A DNA stretch of 64,000 nt from the NCBI RefSeq assembly GCF_050315115.1, contig NZ_JBNPOJ010000005.1, forward strand, positions 62,001 to 126,000, given 5' to 3'. Origin of the DNA: Peptoniphilus_A sp022767005. Its GTDB lineage: Bacteria > Bacillota > Clostridia > Tissierellales > Peptoniphilaceae. The notes below the pieces were generated by a model. It was given only the letters and a program-made list of their open reading frames with translations. It was not told where the DNA came from and did not search any database. Position 1 is the first letter of the stretch, and the number at the start of each line of letters is the position of its first letter. Made by a program: the position numbers and the translations under genes. Below, piece after piece: positions 25,652 through 34,696 of the stretch.

Positions 25652-26494
25652 ATGTCAGTAAAAATAATTGTAGGATCAACTTGCGACGTCGAAGAAAATA
25701 TTAAGAAAGATTTAATTGTTGTTCCCCTTCACGTAACCTTTGGAGAAGAAGATTTTTTAGATTCAGTTGATATTACAAAGGACGAATTTTATGAAAGGCT
25801 TGAAAGGAAAAAAGAATTTCCTAAGACAAGTCAACCAACACCAATGGCTTTTATGGACGCCTACAAAAAAGTCATCGATAATGGCGACGAAGCAGTAGTA
25901 ATAGTTATCTCTTCAAAATTATCGGGAACTTATCAAAGTGCAAAACTAGCCGCCAATGGACTAAGCGATAAAATTTTCATTGTGGATTCACTCAATGTTT
26001 CCATTGCAGAAGGCGCTCTTGTGGATTTTGCAATTAGACTTGTAAAAGAAGGAAAATCTGCAAAAGAAATTGCCGAAATTTTAGAAGAAGCAAAGAAGAA
26101 ATTAAGACTCGTTGTCCTAGTTGACACTTTAGAATACCTTGAAAGAGGCGGAAGAATCTCAAAGACATCTGCTTTTATAGGAGGCCTTTTCTCGATAAAA
26201 GTCCTGCTTTCCATAGAAGAAGGAGCAATTGCAACTGTGGGCAAGGCAAAGGGGGTTAAAAATGCCAACAACTTATTTATTAGTGAAATAGAAAAAAATG
26301 GCTCAATTGACTTTTCCATGCCTCTTAAACTGGGCTATACTGGCAGAGAAAGCAACAAAATCGAAAAGTATTTAAGAGAAGTGAAAAATCTCTGGGAGGA
26401 CAAAATTCATTCCCCAGAATTTATCCAAGTTGGAAGTGTAGTTGGAACCCACGCAGGTCCTGGCGCACTCTTTTTAGCCTACTTTAGAAATTAA
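25652..26494 (+). CDS. DegV family fatty-acid-binding protein
   Basis: 280 residues from the ATG at 25652 with GAGGAAG upstream. DegV fold: KTSQPTPMAFMDAYKKV near residue 55, SSKLSGTYQSAKLAA near 90, LVDTLEYLERGGRIS near 155, and a C-terminal GTHAGPGALFLAYF. Family members bind fatty acids and some act as FakB partners of the FakA kinase for exogenous fatty acids. No fakA nearby, so the role is by family only. Followed by a small acidic gene. Confidence 0.85.
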   Translation: MSVKIIVGSTCDVEENIKKDLIVVPLHVTFGEEDFLDSVDITKDEFYERLERKKEFPKTSQPTPMAFMDAYKKVIDNGDEAVVIVISSKLSGTYQSAKLAANGLSDKIFIVDSLNVSIAEGALVDFAIRLVKEGKSAKEIAEILEEAKKKLRLVVLVDTLEYLERGGRISKTSAFIGGLFSIKVLLSIEEGAIATVGKAKGVKNANNLFISEIEKNGSIDFSMPLKLGYTGRESNKIEKYLREVKNLWEDKIHSPEFIQVGSVVGTHAGPGALFLAYFRN

Positions 26495-26585
26495 TCCCTT
26501 TAAAACTTCCATATATATTTGTCAAAATATAATTTTTTCATTTTAAGTTATTTATTAATTGTAAAAATTTTTATGAGGTGAATAT

Positions 26586-26762
26586 ATGAAGGAAAAGAAA
26601 ATAATTGTAGATGGGATTAACTTTTATTACGATGACTTAGTGATAAATGATGATGTAATGGAAAATATTAAAGATTTCTTAGAGGACTTAGAAGATAGCC
26701 ACGACAAAGTTTACAATAGCTTTTACATCTATGAAGATATGGGCAATATAATTATTTACTAA
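26586..26762 (+). CDS. Small acidic protein (58 aa), unknown
   Basis: ATG at 26586 with GAGGTG seven bases upstream and a terminator immediately at its stop: a complete small gene. 58 residues, rich in Asp/Glu (centre KDFLEDLEDSHD), Tyr and Ile, no Cys, no membrane segment, ending NIIIY. Likely a soluble small protein or regulator; no family recognised. The RBS, clean frame and terminator give good support that it is expressed. Confidence 0.7.
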   Translation: MKEKKIIVDGINFYYDDLVINDDVMENIKDFLEDLEDSHDKVYNSFYIYEDMGNIIIY

Positions 26763-26785
26763 AGCTAGATATTTCTAGCTTTTTT
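26761..26785 (+). terminator. Terminator after the small acidic gene
   Basis: Stem AAAGCTAG/CTAGCTTT (26761-26768, 26775-26782) then T residues; the stem starts in the stop codon. Confidence 0.85.
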
Positions 26786-26887
26786 AATTGTCAAAATCTC
26801 CAACTGAAATTTTAATTTTCCCCAAATTTAGATTTCTTTATCAAATTATAATTCTGTGGTAAAATGAAGGAGACAGGAGTTGATTTA

Positions 26888-27805
26888 TTGGAAAAAGAAA
26901 CTGATTTTAAGGGACTCTTTAGACTTTTTACAAGGTCTATAATTATTTCCATGATTGGAATGATTTTTCCCTTTTTTTATATTTTATTTCCTTCTATGTA
27001 TGTAGTTGAATCTGTAAAAGAAGGAATTTTAAAAGTAATGGCAACTTTAATTGCAGTTGTCCTTTTAATCGCCGCCCTACTTGGTCCCATGGATGCACTA
27101 ATTATTTTTACAGTTTTTGGACCTTTCATCTTGATATTTCACTATATGATTAGCACCAATAGATCTGTTTCCATGACGATTATTGCGACATCTCTTATAT
27201 TTTTCATATCAATAATGGTATTATTTTTTGCCTTTGGCTTAAATAGCCATGTGCTAAATTCAAGGGATACTATTAATGCAATTACAAGTTTTTATACAAA
27301 TATTGCAAAGGAAGCTGGACTTTCTCAAGGCGATTTGTCTAATTTTACTCAAGGTGCCGAAATTTATTACAAGAAATTTTTGCAAATTCTTCCATCAGTT
27401 TTAATTATTATATCCTTGGTTACTTCCTATGTAACTTACACAACAGCTGGAAGAACACTGCTCTCAAAGGGGAAATTTATATTGCAACCTTCCTCTCTTG
27501 AATTTTTAAAATTTCCAAAAGAAATTATTATGCTATCAATTGCCACAGTTGCAATACTTTCTTTGGCTGGCGAATATTTTGGATCAAGCGCTCAGATTTT
27601 TACATTAAATTTAATGAACTTAGTTTACTTCATGCTCTTTATAGCAGGTATAAGTGTAGTTAAATTTTTTATGACGAAGTTTGGTTTTAAAAGTTTTTTA
27701 CAATATCTATTAATTGGTCTATGCCTTACTATTTCTTCACTCCAAATATTTGTGATGATAATTGGTGCAATTGACCAAATTGTTAACTTTAGAAAAATTA
27801 ATTAA
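26888..27805 (+). CDS. yybS: YybS family (DUF2232) membrane protein
   Basis: 305 residues from TTG at 26888 with AGGAG eight bases upstream; an ATG at 26864 has no site and itself supplies the Shine-Dalgarno. About eight membrane segments. The DUF2232/YybS identity rests on the hydrophobic pattern plus its position directly before gdpP-rplI-dnaB, the same order as yybS-yybT-rplI-dnaC in Bacillus subtilis. Function unknown in the family. Confidence 0.8.
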   Translation: MEKETDFKGLFRLFTRSIIISMIGMIFPFFYILFPSMYVVESVKEGILKVMATLIAVVLLIAALLGPMDALIIFTVFGPFILIFHYMISTNRSVSMTIIATSLIFFISIMVLFFAFGLNSHVLNSRDTINAITSFYTNIAKEAGLSQGDLSNFTQGAEIYYKKFLQILPSVLIIISLVTSYVTYTTAGRTLLSKGKFILQPSSLEFLKFPKEIIMLSIATVAILSLAGEYFGSSAQIFTLNLMNLVYFMLFIAGISVVKFFMTKFGFKSFLQYLLIGLCLTISSLQIFVMIIGAIDQIVNFRKIN

Positions 27806-27816
27806 GTGAGAATAAT

Positions 27817-29814
27817 ATGAAAAATAATTATAAAATTAGCGATTTTCTCCCCTATCTTGTCTTTGGAATTGCCCTAGTTATTATTTTAATAATCCTAAAT
27901 CCATTAATTGGTTTTATTTCAATTTTGGGTTTTGCTTATATTTTTTATATAACTTATAACAAGATCAATAATAAGAATGCCGAGACTATCAAACACATTG
28001 AAAACTTAAATGAACAATTTGATTCTTTAACTAAAGAAGCAATTTTTGACATGCCCTTTCCCCTTGTAATTACTGATGAAAAGGCAAAAATCTTGTGGTA
28101 CAACACTCCCTTTATAAATTTATTTAAGGAAAAGACTTTAATCGATGGCGACCTTGAAAATTTAGTTAAGGATATTGACATCTCAAATATAATAAATAGA
28201 AGTGGTGCAAATACACTTCCCATTGAGATTAACAAGAGCTTTTTTAATGTCTACACAAATATTTGTGAAAATAAATCTAAATCCGCTGACAGCAAATCTG
28301 TGCTACTTTATTTTGTAGACAACACCGCCTACAAAAATTTAAAGGACAAATACACAGAAGAATATCCAATTATTGCAAAAGTAGAAGTAGACAACTTCTC
28401 AGAAGCAATAAGCAGTGCTCCTTCAGAGATTAGACCTCTTTTAATTGCAGACATTGACTCAACTATCTCTCAATATTTTGAAGAATACGATGCTTTAGTT
28501 AAAAAAGCTGACGAAGACTTATATTTAGTTGTCATGAATTATAAATCTTTAAATTCCCTTAAAAAAAAGAGATTTGACATACTCGATGATTTAAGAGATT
28601 TAAATAAGGGCAACTCAATTCCCATTACTTTATCTATTGGAGTTTCTTCCTTTGGGCTTAACTTTAAAGAGGCCTATATGGAAGCTGACTCATCTCTTGA
28701 CCTTGCACTAGGTCGTGGCGGCGACCAAGCCGTTGTAAAAGTCGACGACAATTATGCCTTCTTTGGCGGAAAGTCAAAAGCTGTTGAAAAGAGAAATAAA
28801 GTTAAGGCAAGAGTTATTGGCGAAGCTTTAAAACAATTAATCGACAGATCTGAAAATGTCTACATTATGGGACATCAAAACCCAGATATGGACGCAATTG
28901 GTGCGGCTATTGGTTGTCTGCGTGCAACTTTAAATAGAAATAAAGAAGGCTATATAGTCCTTGAAAAATCCAATCCATCCATCGACAATTTAATCGACAG
29001 GATGAAGGAAGAGGAGCCAGAACTTTACAAAAAAGTCATATCAAGAGAAACGGCAATGAACACCATTAAGCACTCCTCTCTAATAATTTTAGTGGACAAT
29101 CACAAGCCATCCTTTACTGAATATCCAGACCTCTTGAAGGAAACTAGCCAAATAGTAGTAATAGATCACCACAGAAGAGGCAAGGAATTTGTAGAAAATC
29201 CAGTCCTAGCTTATGTAGAACCCTATGCATCCTCAACTTGCGAACTTATAACGGAAATGTTGACTTATATGTCTGACGACTTGAACTTAACTCATTTCGA
29301 GGCAGATGCCCTCATGAGTGGTATAGTTGTCGACACAAAAAACTTCTCTTTCCAAACTGGCGTAAGAACCTTTGAGGCTGCTTCAGTTTTAAAAAGAGCT
29401 GGCGCAAATATGTTAAAGGTAAAGGCACTTTTCCAAGACGATTTAGACACTATGCTTTACAGAGCAGATGTAGTTCACAACACAAAAGTCATCCACGGAA
29501 ATATTGCCGTATCGAGATTTGACAAAGAGGCAAAAAATTCTGTATTAGTTGCAGCACAGGCTGCCGATGCCCTTCTCGACATAAATGGCATTGACGCATC
29601 CTTTGTGCTTACAATTAATAATGGCAAAACTCATATTTCAGGCAGATCCCGTGGAGAAGTAGTTTCAGTTCAATTAATTCTTGAAAAAATAGGCGGTGGC
29701 GGCCACTTAAATATGGCTGGTGCACAAATTGATACACAAGATTTAGACAAAGCAGAAAAGATTTTAATAGAAGCCATAGAAGAATATTTAGAAGAAAATA
29801 GAAGCGAGGAATAA
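27817..29814 (+). CDS. gdpP: Cyclic-di-AMP phosphodiesterase GdpP
   Basis: 665 residues. Two N-terminal membrane segments (about 10-48), a PAS-like region (60-160), a degenerate GGDEF domain (170-315, lacking an intact GGDEF signature), then DHH (340-500) with GHQNPDMDAIGAA and VVIDHHRRG, and DHHA1 (590-655) with GGGGHLNMAGAQ. Hydrolyses c-di-AMP to pApA, setting turgor, potassium uptake and wall stress. Overlaps no neighbour but is one base from rplI, so translation is coupled. Confidence 0.95.
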   Translation: MKNNYKISDFLPYLVFGIALVIILIILNPLIGFISILGFAYIFYITYNKINNKNAETIKHIENLNEQFDSLTKEAIFDMPFPLVITDEKAKILWYNTPFINLFKEKTLIDGDLENLVKDIDISNIINRSGANTLPIEINKSFFNVYTNICENKSKSADSKSVLLYFVDNTAYKNLKDKYTEEYPIIAKVEVDNFSEAISSAPSEIRPLLIADIDSTISQYFEEYDALVKKADEDLYLVVMNYKSLNSLKKKRFDILDDLRDLNKGNSIPITLSIGVSSFGLNFKEAYMEADSSLDLALGRGGDQAVVKVDDNYAFFGGKSKAVEKRNKVKARVIGEALKQLIDRSENVYIMGHQNPDMDAIGAAIGCLRATLNRNKEGYIVLEKSNPSIDNLIDRMKEEEPELYKKVISRETAMNTIKHSSLIILVDNHKPSFTEYPDLLKETSQIVVIDHHRRGKEFVENPVLAYVEPYASSTCELITEMLTYMSDDLNLTHFEADALMSGIVVDTKNFSFQTGVRTFEAASVLKRAGANMLKVKALFQDDLDTMLYRADVVHNTKVIHGNIAVSRFDKEAKNSVLVAAQAADALLDINGIDASFVLTINNGKTHISGRSRGEVVSVQLILEKIGGGGHLNMAGAQIDTQDLDKAEKILIEAIEEYLEENRSEE

Positions 29815-29815
29815 C

Positions 29816-30265
29816 ATGAAAATAATTTTATTAAAAGACGACAAAAATTTAGGACCAAAGGGAAGCATAGTTAACGCAAAAACTGGCTATGCTAGAAACT
29901 TTTTAATCCCAAGAGGAATTGCTATTGAAGCTACTCCCGAAAACTTAGAAATTTGGAAGAAAAATAAAATCGAAGAAGAAAAATTAGAAAAGGAAAATCG
30001 AGCAAAGGCCAATGAAATTAAGAAAAAACTCGAACAATTAACCCTTACTATTAAGGCAAAAGCTGGAGAAGGTGGAAGACTTTTTGGTGCAATAACTTCT
30101 AGCGACATTGCAAAAAATTTAAAGAGCGAATATAAAATTGAAGTGGACAAGAAAAAAATCGACTTGTCCGAAAATATTAAAGAAGCTGGAATGAAAAACA
30201 TCGACATAAAATTATATCCCGATGTAATTGCAACTTTAAAGGTAAATGTTAGACCGGAATCTTGA
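29816..30265 (+). CDS. rplI: 50S ribosomal protein L9
   Basis: 149 residues, standard length. The N-terminal rRNA-binding domain has LGPKGSIVNAKTGYARNFLI, followed by the long connecting helix (about 40-75, Lys/Glu-rich) and the C-terminal domain with GEGGRLFGAITSSDIA. Binds 23S rRNA at the base of the L1 stalk. RBS GAGGAA lies in the end of gdpP. Confidence 0.97.
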   Translation: MKIILLKDDKNLGPKGSIVNAKTGYARNFLIPRGIAIEATPENLEIWKKNKIEEEKLEKENRAKANEIKKKLEQLTLTIKAKAGEGGRLFGAITSSDIAKNLKSEYKIEVDKKKIDLSENIKEAGMKNIDIKLYPDVIATLKVNVRPES

Positions 30266-30270
30266 TCGAT

Positions 30271-31626
30271 ATGGATGTAAATGGAGAAAACTTAAATTCT
30301 GTTGAAAATTTAAAAATGCCTCCCCACAATCTTGAAGCAGAGGAATCGGCGCTAGGTTCTATGATGCTTTCAAAAGAAGCAATAACTGCATCTATTGAAA
30401 TTTTAAAAACAGAGGATTTTTATCAAGATGCCCATAGAAAAATTTATGACGCAATTTTAAATATCTACAACAGAAATGAACCTGCAGATGTAATAACTAT
30501 TGCAGAAGAATTGAAAAAAACTGAATCCCTAGAAGAAGTTGGAGGTATAACATATCTCGCCGACTTGTCTTCAAATGTAACAGCTGTTTCAAATATTAGA
30601 TCCTACTGTGAAATTATTAAGGAAAAGGGCGTTTTGAGAGAACTAATAAATGCCTCCGATAAAATTATTTCTGCCGCTTATTCATCTGATGCAAGGGCAG
30701 ACCTTATTATCGAACTTGCAGAAAAATCTGTCTTTGAAATAACTCAAGACTCAACAAAAAATGGTCTAGTGAATATTAAAAATATTGCCCTAGATTCCTT
30801 CGCTGAATTGGAAATGAAGGCACAAAATCCAAATGCCCTCACTGGACTTACAACTGGTTTTATAGACCTTGATAGAAAAATTTCTGGACTTCAAAAGTCT
30901 GATTTAATATTACTTGCGGCGAGACCTTCCATGGGTAAAACTGCCCTTATGGTAAATATCGCAACTAATGCAGCATTAAGAGGCGGTGCATCAGTTGCCA
31001 TTTTTTCCCTTGAAATGAGCAAGAACCAACTTTTCCAAAGGATTATTTCTTCAAATGCCCATGTAGACCTTCAAAAAGTTATTAGCGGAAACTTAAATGA
31101 AGAAGAGTGGACAAAAATAATTAACACAATGCCAATTATATCCAATCTAAAAATGGAAATTGACGACACTGCCGGCATCTCTCCTCTGGAACTAAAGGCA
31201 AAGTGTAGAAGAATGAAAATAGAAAAGGGACTGGACTTAATAGTAATCGACTACTTGCAACTTATGCAGATGAATTCTAGAGCTGAATCAAGGCAACAAG
31301 AAATTTCTGCAATATCGAGAAACTTAAAGGCAATTGCAAAGGAACTTGAAGTTCCCGTTATTGCCCTATCACAACTTTCTCGTGCACCTGAACTAAGAAC
31401 AGATCACAGACCAATTTTATCTGACCTTCGTGAATCTGGTGCCATTGAACAAGATGCAGACATAGTAATGTTTTTGTATAGAGATGAATACTACACAAAG
31501 GAAGAATCTGAAAAGCCAAATATTGGCGAAGTAATCATTGCAAAACACAGAAACGGCCCTACGGGAACTGTTGAGTTGATGTTTAAAAAGGAATTTACAA
31601 AATTTTTAAATTTACAAAGAAATTAA
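30271..31626 (+). CDS. dnaB: Replicative DNA helicase
   Basis: 451 residues from the ATG at 30271; a TTG at 30262, overlapping the rplI stop, is an alternative three codons upstream. N-terminal DnaB domain (PPHNLEAEESALGSMMLS) and RecA-like ATPase domain with Walker A ARPSMGKTAL, Walker B LIVIDYLQLMQ, and the arginine-rich DLRESGAIEQDADIVMF motif. Hexameric helicase that unwinds DNA at the fork. Last gene of the yybS-gdpP-rplI-dnaB block; a strong terminator follows. In B. subtilis the equivalent block lies near oriC. Confidence 0.96.
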   Translation: MDVNGENLNSVENLKMPPHNLEAEESALGSMMLSKEAITASIEILKTEDFYQDAHRKIYDAILNIYNRNEPADVITIAEELKKTESLEEVGGITYLADLSSNVTAVSNIRSYCEIIKEKGVLRELINASDKIISAAYSSDARADLIIELAEKSVFEITQDSTKNGLVNIKNIALDSFAELEMKAQNPNALTGLTTGFIDLDRKISGLQKSDLILLAARPSMGKTALMVNIATNAALRGGASVAIFSLEMSKNQLFQRIISSNAHVDLQKVISGNLNEEEWTKIINTMPIISNLKMEIDDTAGISPLELKAKCRRMKIEKGLDLIVIDYLQLMQMNSRAESRQQEISAISRNLKAIAKELEVPVIALSQLSRAPELRTDHRPILSDLRESGAIEQDADIVMFLYRDEYYTKEESEKPNIGEVIIAKHRNGPTGTVELMFKKEFTKFLNLQRN

Positions 31627-31627
31627 T

Positions 31628-31665
31628 AATAAGGCTCTTGTCATTGACGAGGGCCTTATTTATCT
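31628..31665 (+). terminator. Terminator of the dnaB operon
   Basis: Stem AATAAGGC/GCCTTATT (31628-31635, 31653-31660) continued inside by CTTGTC/GACGAG pairing, then a T-rich stretch. Confidence 0.85.
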
Positions 31666-31678
31666 TTTCTCAATCAAA

Positions 31679-31687
31679 TGTTATAAT
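31679..31687 (+). promoter_or_regulatory. Extended -10 promoter element for uppP
   Basis: TG-T-TATAAT, about 27 bases before the uppP start and directly after the dnaB terminator. Confidence 0.6.
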
Positions 31688-31713
31688 AGCTTTGTCAAAA
31701 AATGGAGGTAAAT

Positions 31714-32589
31714 ATGATTTCAGACATAATAAAAGTAATAGTCCTTGGACTCATCGAAGGGCTGACAGAATTTTTACCTGTTTCATCAACAGGTCATCTT
31801 ATAATCGCAGATAGCTTTATAAAACTTGAGCCAAAGTCCTTTTCCAATGCCTTTAGCGTAATTATACAACTGGGTGCAATATTAGCAGTAGTATATCTCT
31901 ACTTCTACGATATAAATCCAATTGCAAGGGGAAAACTTGTACCAGTAATTGGTGAAGAAAAATATGAAAGCTTATCCTTCAAGGAAAAATTTAAGTATAG
32001 AGATCTTGAAACAATGCGACTAATTGCAAAAATAATCATTGGATTTTTGCCCGCAGCTTTTTTTGGGTTTTTATTAGACGATTTTATCGACTCACATCTT
32101 TTTAATCCAATTACAGTTGCAATTGCACTTATTGTCTATGGATTTATAATTATTTTTATGGAAAAAAATAATAAAAACAAGGAATTTAAATACAAAAGTT
32201 TAAATGACATTGGGCTTAAAACCGCATTACTAATTGGCTTTTTCCAATGCCTTGCCATGGTTCCCGGCACATCTCGTTCTGCCGCAACAATTATTGGCGC
32301 AATGCTACTGGGTTGTTCAAGGACAAGCTCCGCAAAATTTTCCTTCTACCTTGCAGTGCCAACTATGCTTGGCGCAACTGCCCTTAAAATTTTAAAAATC
32401 GGATTTTCCTTCACCCCTTGGCAATGGTTTTTGATAATCCTTGGCGGACTTATTTCTTATATAGTTGCCCTTGTAGTAATTAAAAAATTCCTTGGCTATG
32501 TTCGTGAACACGACTTTATTCCCTTTGGCTATTATAGAATAGTCCTTGGAATAGTAGTTTTATGCCTTGGCTTTTTTAACATTATATAA
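31714..32589 (+). CDS. uppP: Undecaprenyl-diphosphatase UppP (BacA)
   Basis: 291 residues from the ATG at 31714 set by GGAGG; four further upstream codons are open but overlap that site. Seven to eight membrane segments. Signature motifs GLIEGLTEFLPVSSTGHLI near the start and FFQCLAMVPGTSRSAATI near residue 180 form the phosphatase site on the outer face. Regenerates undecaprenyl phosphate for peptidoglycan synthesis and gives bacitracin tolerance in the family. Confidence 0.95.
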   Translation: MISDIIKVIVLGLIEGLTEFLPVSSTGHLIIADSFIKLEPKSFSNAFSVIIQLGAILAVVYLYFYDINPIARGKLVPVIGEEKYESLSFKEKFKYRDLETMRLIAKIIIGFLPAAFFGFLLDDFIDSHLFNPITVAIALIVYGFIIIFMEKNNKNKEFKYKSLNDIGLKTALLIGFFQCLAMVPGTSRSAATIIGAMLLGCSRTSSAKFSFYLAVPTMLGATALKILKIGFSFTPWQWFLIILGGLISYIVALVVIKKFLGYVREHDFIPFGYYRIVLGIVVLCLGFFNII

Positions 32590-32601
32590 TTTGAGGTTAT
32601 T

Positions 32602-33396
32602 ATGAAAGATTTTAATGTTGGAATAATTCAGTTGCCTGCCACTGGCGACAAAGAAAAAAACTTAAAGACAATGGAAGAATATATATCTTGCGCAAAAAAT
32701 AAAGGTGCCGATGTAATATGCCTTCCAGAGATGTGGAACTGCCCCTACCAAAATTCTTACTTCACAAAATTTGCCGAAGAAGATTTTGGAAAGACTTACA
32801 AAAAAATGAGTGAAGTGGCAAGGAAAAATAAAGTCTATTTAATTGGAGGCTCAATCCCCATTAAATCTGGCGAAAAAATTTACAATAGATCCTATGTCTT
32901 CGACAAAGAGGGCAAGGAAATTTACAGATATTCAAAGATAAATCTCTTTGACATCGAAGGCTACAGGGAGTCTGACACAATTTCTGGCGGCAAATCTCTA
33001 GGCGTTTTTGAAACAGAATATGGCATCTTTGGCCTTGCAATTTGTTTTGATTTAAGATTTCCAGAACTCTTCCAAAGTTTCCGCGATTATGGCGCAGAAG
33101 TAATTTTCGTTCCATCAACTTTTATGAAAAAGACGGGCGAAGTTCACTTCCACCTTTTAAACAGAGCTCGTGCAGTAGACACTCAATGCTATATAATTTC
33201 TCCTGCCATAGCAAGAGATGCTAAACTTTCCAAAAATGCCTACGCACATTCCCTATGCGTATCTCCAAGTGGCGAAATAATTACAGACCTTGGCGAAGAA
33301 GAAAATATGCTTGTAATTAAAATAGAAAAGGAAAAAGTAAAGAGGGAAAGAGAAAAATTCCCACTAGAAATTTCAAGAAAAAATAGAAAATTATAA
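32602..33396 (+). CDS. Carbon-nitrogen hydrolase (omega-amidase/Nit2-like)
   Basis: 264 residues. Nitrilase superfamily catalytic triad: Glu in VICLPEMWNCPY, Lys in YRYSKINLFDIEG, Cys in GLAICFDLRFPELFQ. The pattern near the lysine and cysteine matches the omega-amidase/Nit2 group, which deamidates 2-oxoglutaramate or 2-oxosuccinamate formed by glutamine or asparagine transamination. Fits an amino-acid metabolism role; the substrate is not proved. Twelve bases after uppP, so co-transcribed. Confidence 0.85.
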   Translation: MKDFNVGIIQLPATGDKEKNLKTMEEYISCAKNKGADVICLPEMWNCPYQNSYFTKFAEEDFGKTYKKMSEVARKNKVYLIGGSIPIKSGEKIYNRSYVFDKEGKEIYRYSKINLFDIEGYRESDTISGGKSLGVFETEYGIFGLAICFDLRFPELFQSFRDYGAEVIFVPSTFMKKTGEVHFHLLNRARAVDTQCYIISPAIARDAKLSKNAYAHSLCVSPSGEIITDLGEEENMLVIKIEKEKVKREREKFPLEISRKNRKL

Positions 33397-33428
33397 GGAC
33401 TACCACATCGTGATAGTCCAATTTTTTT
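33397..33428. terminator. Bidirectional terminator
   Basis: Stem GGACTA-x-CAC/GTG-x-TAGTCC (33397-33419) with ATTTTTTT downstream on the plus strand, between convergent genes. Confidence 0.82.
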
Positions 33429-33454
33429 ACTCTTTTTAATTTTATTTAACTCTC

Positions 33455-34096
33455 TCAAATTCCCCTAGTGTAAAGATAAAAGGAATAAATTGTAGGTATG
33501 GCTATGGCAAAAATCACAACACCAAAAATTAAAGCCTCACTTTTAATAAAGGGATAGGCAAAAAAAGTTAATCCCATCATAATAAATGAAATTCCGCCAA
33601 TTCTATGAGTTCTCCTCCAATTTTCGTCGCTATTTAAAGTCCAAGGTAGCTTAATTCCCATGGTGTAATTCCTCTTTACCTTTGGCATATAATTTCCAAT
33701 GACAATAAATAAAACTCCAATTAATAGAGAAATAATAACGCCAGTGTTCACTTCTCTACCTAGTCCATATAAAATTGTTATTACATAGATTACAATCATC
33801 ATAATGGGAAGGCTAATCTTAGTAATAGTCATGAGTAAATTGTTTTGCATCCTATTTTTCGGGTCATTGTCCAACATAAAGCAAAGGAAAATATTCATGG
33901 CAACTAAAATAAAGGGAACTCCTATCATAGCCTTAAACTTTGAACCATAAGCGTCAACTTCATTATTAAAATTCCAGTGAATTGGAAGTTCCGCTGGCAT
34001 TTTACTGTAAAAAACTACATTGAAAAATATTAAAATAATAATTGACGCAATCATGGAATAAATGCTAACACTTCCAAATTTAAACTTGTTCTTCAT
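33455..34096 (-). CDS. SdpI family membrane protein
   Basis: 213 residues, six membrane segments. The N-terminal DUF1648 region has MPAELPIHWNFNNEVDAYGS near residue 32, and the C-terminal SdpI domain has YTMGIKLPWTLNSDENWRRTH, both diagnostic of the SdpI family. In B. subtilis SdpI gives immunity to the SdpC killing factor and sequesters the repressor SdpR. Here the gene overlaps the sdpR-like gene by 17 bases, but no sdpABC toxin genes are in the window. Function as immunity or signalling protein is inferred. Confidence 0.88.
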   Translation of the reverse strand: MKNKFKFGSVSIYSMIASIIILIFFNVVFYSKMPAELPIHWNFNNEVDAYGSKFKAMIGVPFILVAMNIFLCFMLDNDPKNRMQNNLLMTITKISLPIMMIVIYVITILYGLGREVNTGVIISLLIGVLFIVIGNYMPKVKRNYTMGIKLPWTLNSDENWRRTHRIGGISFIMMGLTFFAYPFIKSEALIFGVVIFAIAIPTIYSFYLYTRGI

Positions 34097-34361
34097 CTTG
34101 ACCTCCTTTAAACTTCACAATCCATGTCAAAATATCTTCAAAAACTGAAGTGTTTAACTCGTAATAAATAAAATTTTTCTCCTTAGTTTCGTAAATCAAA
34201 TCCTGCTCTCTTAACATTTTTAAGTGGTGAGAAATTGTAGCCTTAGTTAAATCAAAATTATCGGCTATCTCCCCCGCATTCATCCTGCCATTTTTCCTAA
34301 GCATATTTAAAATTTCAAGCCTAACAGGATCAGATAAGGCTTTAAAAGTATTAGAAAACAT
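34080..34361 (-). CDS. ArsR-family autorepressor, SdpR-like
   Basis: 93 residues. Winged helix-turn-helix of the ArsR/SmtB family: FKALSDPVRLEILNMLRKN, then DLTKATISHHLKMLREQDLI as recognition helix, and a wing KEKNFIYYELN. No metal-binding CxC motif, fitting the SdpR subgroup that is titrated by a membrane protein rather than metal. A near-perfect 32-bp palindrome sits at its transcription start, so autorepression is likely. Confidence 0.88.
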   Translation of the reverse strand: MFSNTFKALSDPVRLEILNMLRKNGRMNAGEIADNFDLTKATISHHLKMLREQDLIYETKEKNFIYYELNTSVFEDILTWIVKFKGGQDEEQV

Positions 34362-34372
34362 AATTCACCCTC

Positions 34373-34404
34373 TTAAATATTTTGATAAATATCTAAATAC
34401 TTAA
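34373..34404. promoter_or_regulatory. Candidate SdpR-type operator
   Basis: 32-bp imperfect palindrome in which 13 of 16 position pairs match (outer arms TTAA/TTAA, inner GATA/TATC). It lies 12 bases upstream of the repressor start and just downstream of a minus-strand TATAAT (plus positions 34409-34414), the expected place for autorepression. Confidence 0.6.
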
Positions 34405-34696
34405 TTTTATTATATGAAAATTTTCATAAAAGTCAAATCTGTTTTGTTTTTTTCAAAATGCTTAAAGAACATCGCAGTGAAAACTATTTGTCAAAAAACC
34501 TTCTGCCAAATTATCATCGCCACTTCTCTCTACAATTAATTTAAAAAATTGAGTTAAATTAGTTTTTTTCACTATACTTATTACTCTTAGTGCATACTGT
34601 ATTTTCAAACTATATTTCATGTGAAAAAATTCTCTTAAATACAAAATTATTTTGTATAATCTCAATTAAATTAGTAAATTATTTAACAATACGTGG
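34405..34696. other. Non-coding AT-rich stretch before the surface-protein leader
   Basis: Contains the SdpR promoter at its left edge. A 67-codon minus-strand frame at 34462-34665 has no ribosome binding site and no recognised family; it may be a gene remnant but is not called. Nothing else seen. Confidence 0.4.

Noticed and set aside
34462..34665. 67-codon minus-strand frame between sdpR-like gene and surface-protein leader
   Set aside because: No ribosome binding site, no recognised family, and no partner; may be a remnant but unsupported as a gene.
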